Below are positions 5,190 through 6,785 of a stretch of 6,785 nucleotides of DNA, piece after piece (positions within the stretch are counted from its first letter, which is position 1; each line of letters starts with the position of its first letter). Under the pieces are notes generated by a model. That model worked only from the letters and a program-made list of their open reading frames with translations, did no database searches and was not told the DNA's origin. The position numbers and the translations under genes are program-made. The stretch lies in assembly GCA_002352185.1 (NCBI GenBank), contig DEHY01000048.1:1-6785 (forward strand), read 5' to 3'. This DNA comes from Competibacteraceae bacterium UBA2788. GTDB lineage: Bacteria; Pseudomonadota; Gammaproteobacteria; Competibacterales; Competibacteraceae.

Positions 5190-5225
5190 TTGCCGGGCAA
5201 GCCGGTTCGGTGGTACGGGGGGCCT

Positions 5226-6785
5226 TCAGCCCGTATTCCGCATTCCCGCCGCAAGCGCGTTGATGGAGCGCAGCAAGGGCCGCAGCCACATCTCCGCCTC
5301 GGGTGAATCCGCGCCGTACTCTCGCAGGGCCTGGCGGTAGCGCGGCAGCAGGGTGACCTGAATGTGGTTGAGCGGGTCCAGGTAGGGATTGCGCCGCTCC
5401 AGCGACTTGGCTAAGGTTGGATTTTCTTCCAGCAGCGTCGTAATTTGCGCCACGGTCAGAATCTCGCGGCAGGTCTGCTCGTACTCCGCCCGAAACCGCT
5501 CGTAAATTCTGGTTTCGATATCCGAGTTCTCGCACAACCGGGCGTATTCACGGGCGATACCCAAATCCACCTTGCTCAATGACATCTGACTGTTGTCGAG
5601 CAGGGCGCGGAAGAAGGGCCAATCGCGGTAAAGCCTTTGCAAAATCGCCAGCCGCTCGGGGTCGTCGCCCCGCCACGCCGCCAGCGCGCCGCCGATGCCG
5701 TACCAGCCGGGCAGGGTGTGCCGCGACAGGCCCCAGCCGAACATCCAGGGAATCGCCCGCACCGAGTATTTGGAGCGGTCGCCCTGGGCGCGGTGCGAGG
5801 GGCGCGAACCGAGGTTGAGCAGCGCGATTTCGCCGAGCGGGGTCGCCTCGTAAAAGTAATCCATGAAGCCCGGCGTCCGCTCGGTCAAGTCCCGGTAGGC
5901 GGCTTCGCCGTGCCGGGCCAGTTCGGCCATGACCGTCGCCGCTTCCGGCGGATCGTCCGGGACCGCTTGCACCAGGTGACGGCTGGCTTTCATCAGGCCG
6001 GTGATGCCGAGGGTCAGCTCGTAGACGGCGGTTTCCAGATTCTGATATTTGAACGACAGCACTTCGCCCTGTTCGGTGATCTTGATCTGGCCCCGCACCG
6101 TGCCCGACGGCTGGGACAGGATGGCGTCATGAGTCGGCCCCCCGCCGCGTCCCACCGTGCCGCCGCGACCGTGGAACAGTCGGCAGCCGAAACCGCGCGC
6201 CGCCGTCAGGGCCACCGCCCGCCGTTGAGCCTGGTACAGCCCCCAGTTGGAGGCCAGAATGCCGCCGTCCTTGCAGGAATCCGAATAGCCGACCATCACA
6301 TCCTGCACGCCGCCCGCCGCCGTCAGCAATTCCCGATAGGTCGGTTGGTCCAGCAGCCGGGTCAGCAGAATTTCGACCCGGTTCAGGTCGGCAATGGTCT
6401 CGAACAGCGGAGCGACGCGGATTTCGCAATGCCAGCCGCCGTCGGCGCGGCGGCCCGCCAGTCCGGCGAAGCTGGCCAGAAACAGCACTTCCAGGATGTG
6501 GCTGGCTTCGTGGGTCATGGAGATGACGTAGTTGTCGAAGGCGCACGGGCTGATTTCCTCCCGCATCCGCGCCATAACCTGGAACACCTCCAGCGTCTCG
6601 CGGGTGGCGGGGCTGAACGAATCGCAGTACAGCAACGGCGTGCCGGGTTTGGCCAGCAGTTCGCCGAGTACGCTCAACCGCTTCTCCTCGGCAAGGGCGG
6701 CGTAATCCGGCAGGTTGGGGGCCATAGCGCAAATCTCCGCGACCGCCGCCGTGTGGCGGCCTGACTCCTGCCGCACGTCGAGGGC
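5226..6785 (-). CDS. ppc: Phosphoenolpyruvate carboxylase, C-terminal part (5' end outside the window)
   Basis: This encodes 519 residues of PEPC, which condenses phosphoenolpyruvate with HCO3- to give oxaloacetate and phosphate, replenishing the TCA cycle. The frame is open to the window edge, where it reads ALDVRQESGRHTAAV, an internal PEPC motif, so the true start is upstream of the given sequence. Comparison with the 883-residue E. coli enzyme suggests about 370 N-terminal residues are missing, including the first catalytic-histidine motif. Active-site blocks present are VMVGYSDSCKDGG (fragment residues about 163-175) and FHGRGGTVGRGGGP (204-217), whose His205, Arg207 and Arg213 correspond to E. 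coli His579, Arg581 and Arg587. LGSRPSHR and RAIPWMFGW also match the family, and the chain ends in the conserved GMRNTG, so the C-terminus is complete. Very high GC gives long but meaningless antisense frames here. It shares bicarbonate as substrate with its neighbours but has its own terminator and is convergent to sbtAB. Confidence 0.97.
   Translation of the reverse strand, partial: ALDVRQESGRHTAAVAEICAMAPNLPDYAALAEEKRLSVLGELLAKPGTPLLYCDSFSPATRETLEVFQVMARMREEISPCAFDNYVISMTHEASHILEVLFLASFAGLAGRRADGGWHCEIRVAPLFETIADLNRVEILLTRLLDQPTYRELLTAAGGVQDVMVGYSDSCKDGGILASNWGLYQAQRRAVALTAARGFGCRLFHGRGGTVGRGGGPTHDAILSQPSGTVRGQIKITEQGEVLSFKYQNLETAVYELTLGITGLMKASRHLVQAVPDDPPEAATVMAELARHGEAAYRDLTERTPGFMDYFYEATPLGEIALLNLGSRPSHRAQGDRSKYSVRAIPWMFGWGLSRHTLPGWYGIGGALAAWRGDDPERLAILQRLYRDWPFFRALLDNSQMSLSKVDLGIAREYARLCENSDIETRIYERFRAEYEQTCREILTVAQITTLLEENPTLAKSLERRNPYLDPLNHIQVTLLPRYRQALREYGADSPEAEMWLRPLLRSINALAAGMRNTG

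Larger units (their letters stand above)
4956..5225. other. Convergent spacer between sbtB and ppc
   Basis: These 270 bases between convergent genes contain no ORF I would call a gene. They hold a GC-rich stem-loop just after sbtB (4963-4986), the ppc terminator (5153-5189) and a small CTTGC-CGG-GCAAG hairpin (5189-5201) that shares its first base with the terminator stem. Nothing recognisable lies in 4990-5150. Confidence 0.6.

Noticed and set aside
5637..6764. A 375-codon plus-strand open frame opposite ppc
   Set aside because: It is fully antisense to unmistakable PEPC sequence. Very high GC removes stop codons from other frames, and the translated product shows no domain, only Arg-, Gln- and Ala-rich text.

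Overview
The window is bacterial chromosomal DNA, most likely from a gammaproteobacterium. The beta-carbonic anhydrase, the phosphoenolpyruvate carboxylase (PEPC) and the first LysR-type regulator resemble their gammaproteobacterial counterparts as I remember them, and most genes are GC-rich and closely packed. I cannot name the genus. Nearly every gene concerns CO2/HCO3- handling or its regulation, which would suit a chemo- or photo-lithoautotroph or an organism that often runs short of inorganic carbon.

Layout. (1) Positions 86-1129, minus strand: a two-gene operon, a short HPF/RaiA-type ribosome-associated protein followed 18 bases later by a beta-class carbonic anhydrase (can). (2) Positions 1130-1241: a short divergent control region. 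(3) Positions 1242-2156, plus strand: an NhaR-like LysR regulator. (4) Positions 2148-3062, minus strand: a second regulator of the same subfamily, also 304 residues, lying tail to tail with the first and overlapping it by 9 bases. (5) Positions 3063-3642: a 580-base region with AT-rich dyads at its left end, a possible 51-codon small ORF, a stem-loop, a perfect 24-base palindrome and a 14-base dyad just before the next gene. (6) Positions 3643-4955, plus strand: an sbtA-type sodium-dependent bicarbonate transporter gene, overlapping by one base a small PII-like (SbtB-type) gene. (7) Positions 4956-5225: a spacer holding an intrinsic terminator for the gene on its right. (8) Positions 5226-6785, minus strand: the C-terminal 519 residues of PEPC (ppc), whose 5' part lies outside the window.

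How the genes may work together (inference). SbtA would import HCO3- with Na+, the PII-like protein would gate it, carbonic anhydrase would interconvert CO2 and HCO3-, and PEPC would use HCO3- for anaplerotic oxaloacetate synthesis. Each LysR-type gene is transcribed away from an inorganic-carbon unit (hpf-like/can on the left, sbtAB on the right), the classic layout for regulator and target. NhaR of E. coli responds to Na+, so two NhaR-like regulators beside a presumed Na+/HCO3- symporter is a suggestive pairing. The sbtAB segment is much more AT-rich than ppc (hand counts: 32% G+C at 3661-3720, 78% at 5641-5700), so it may have been acquired horizontally.
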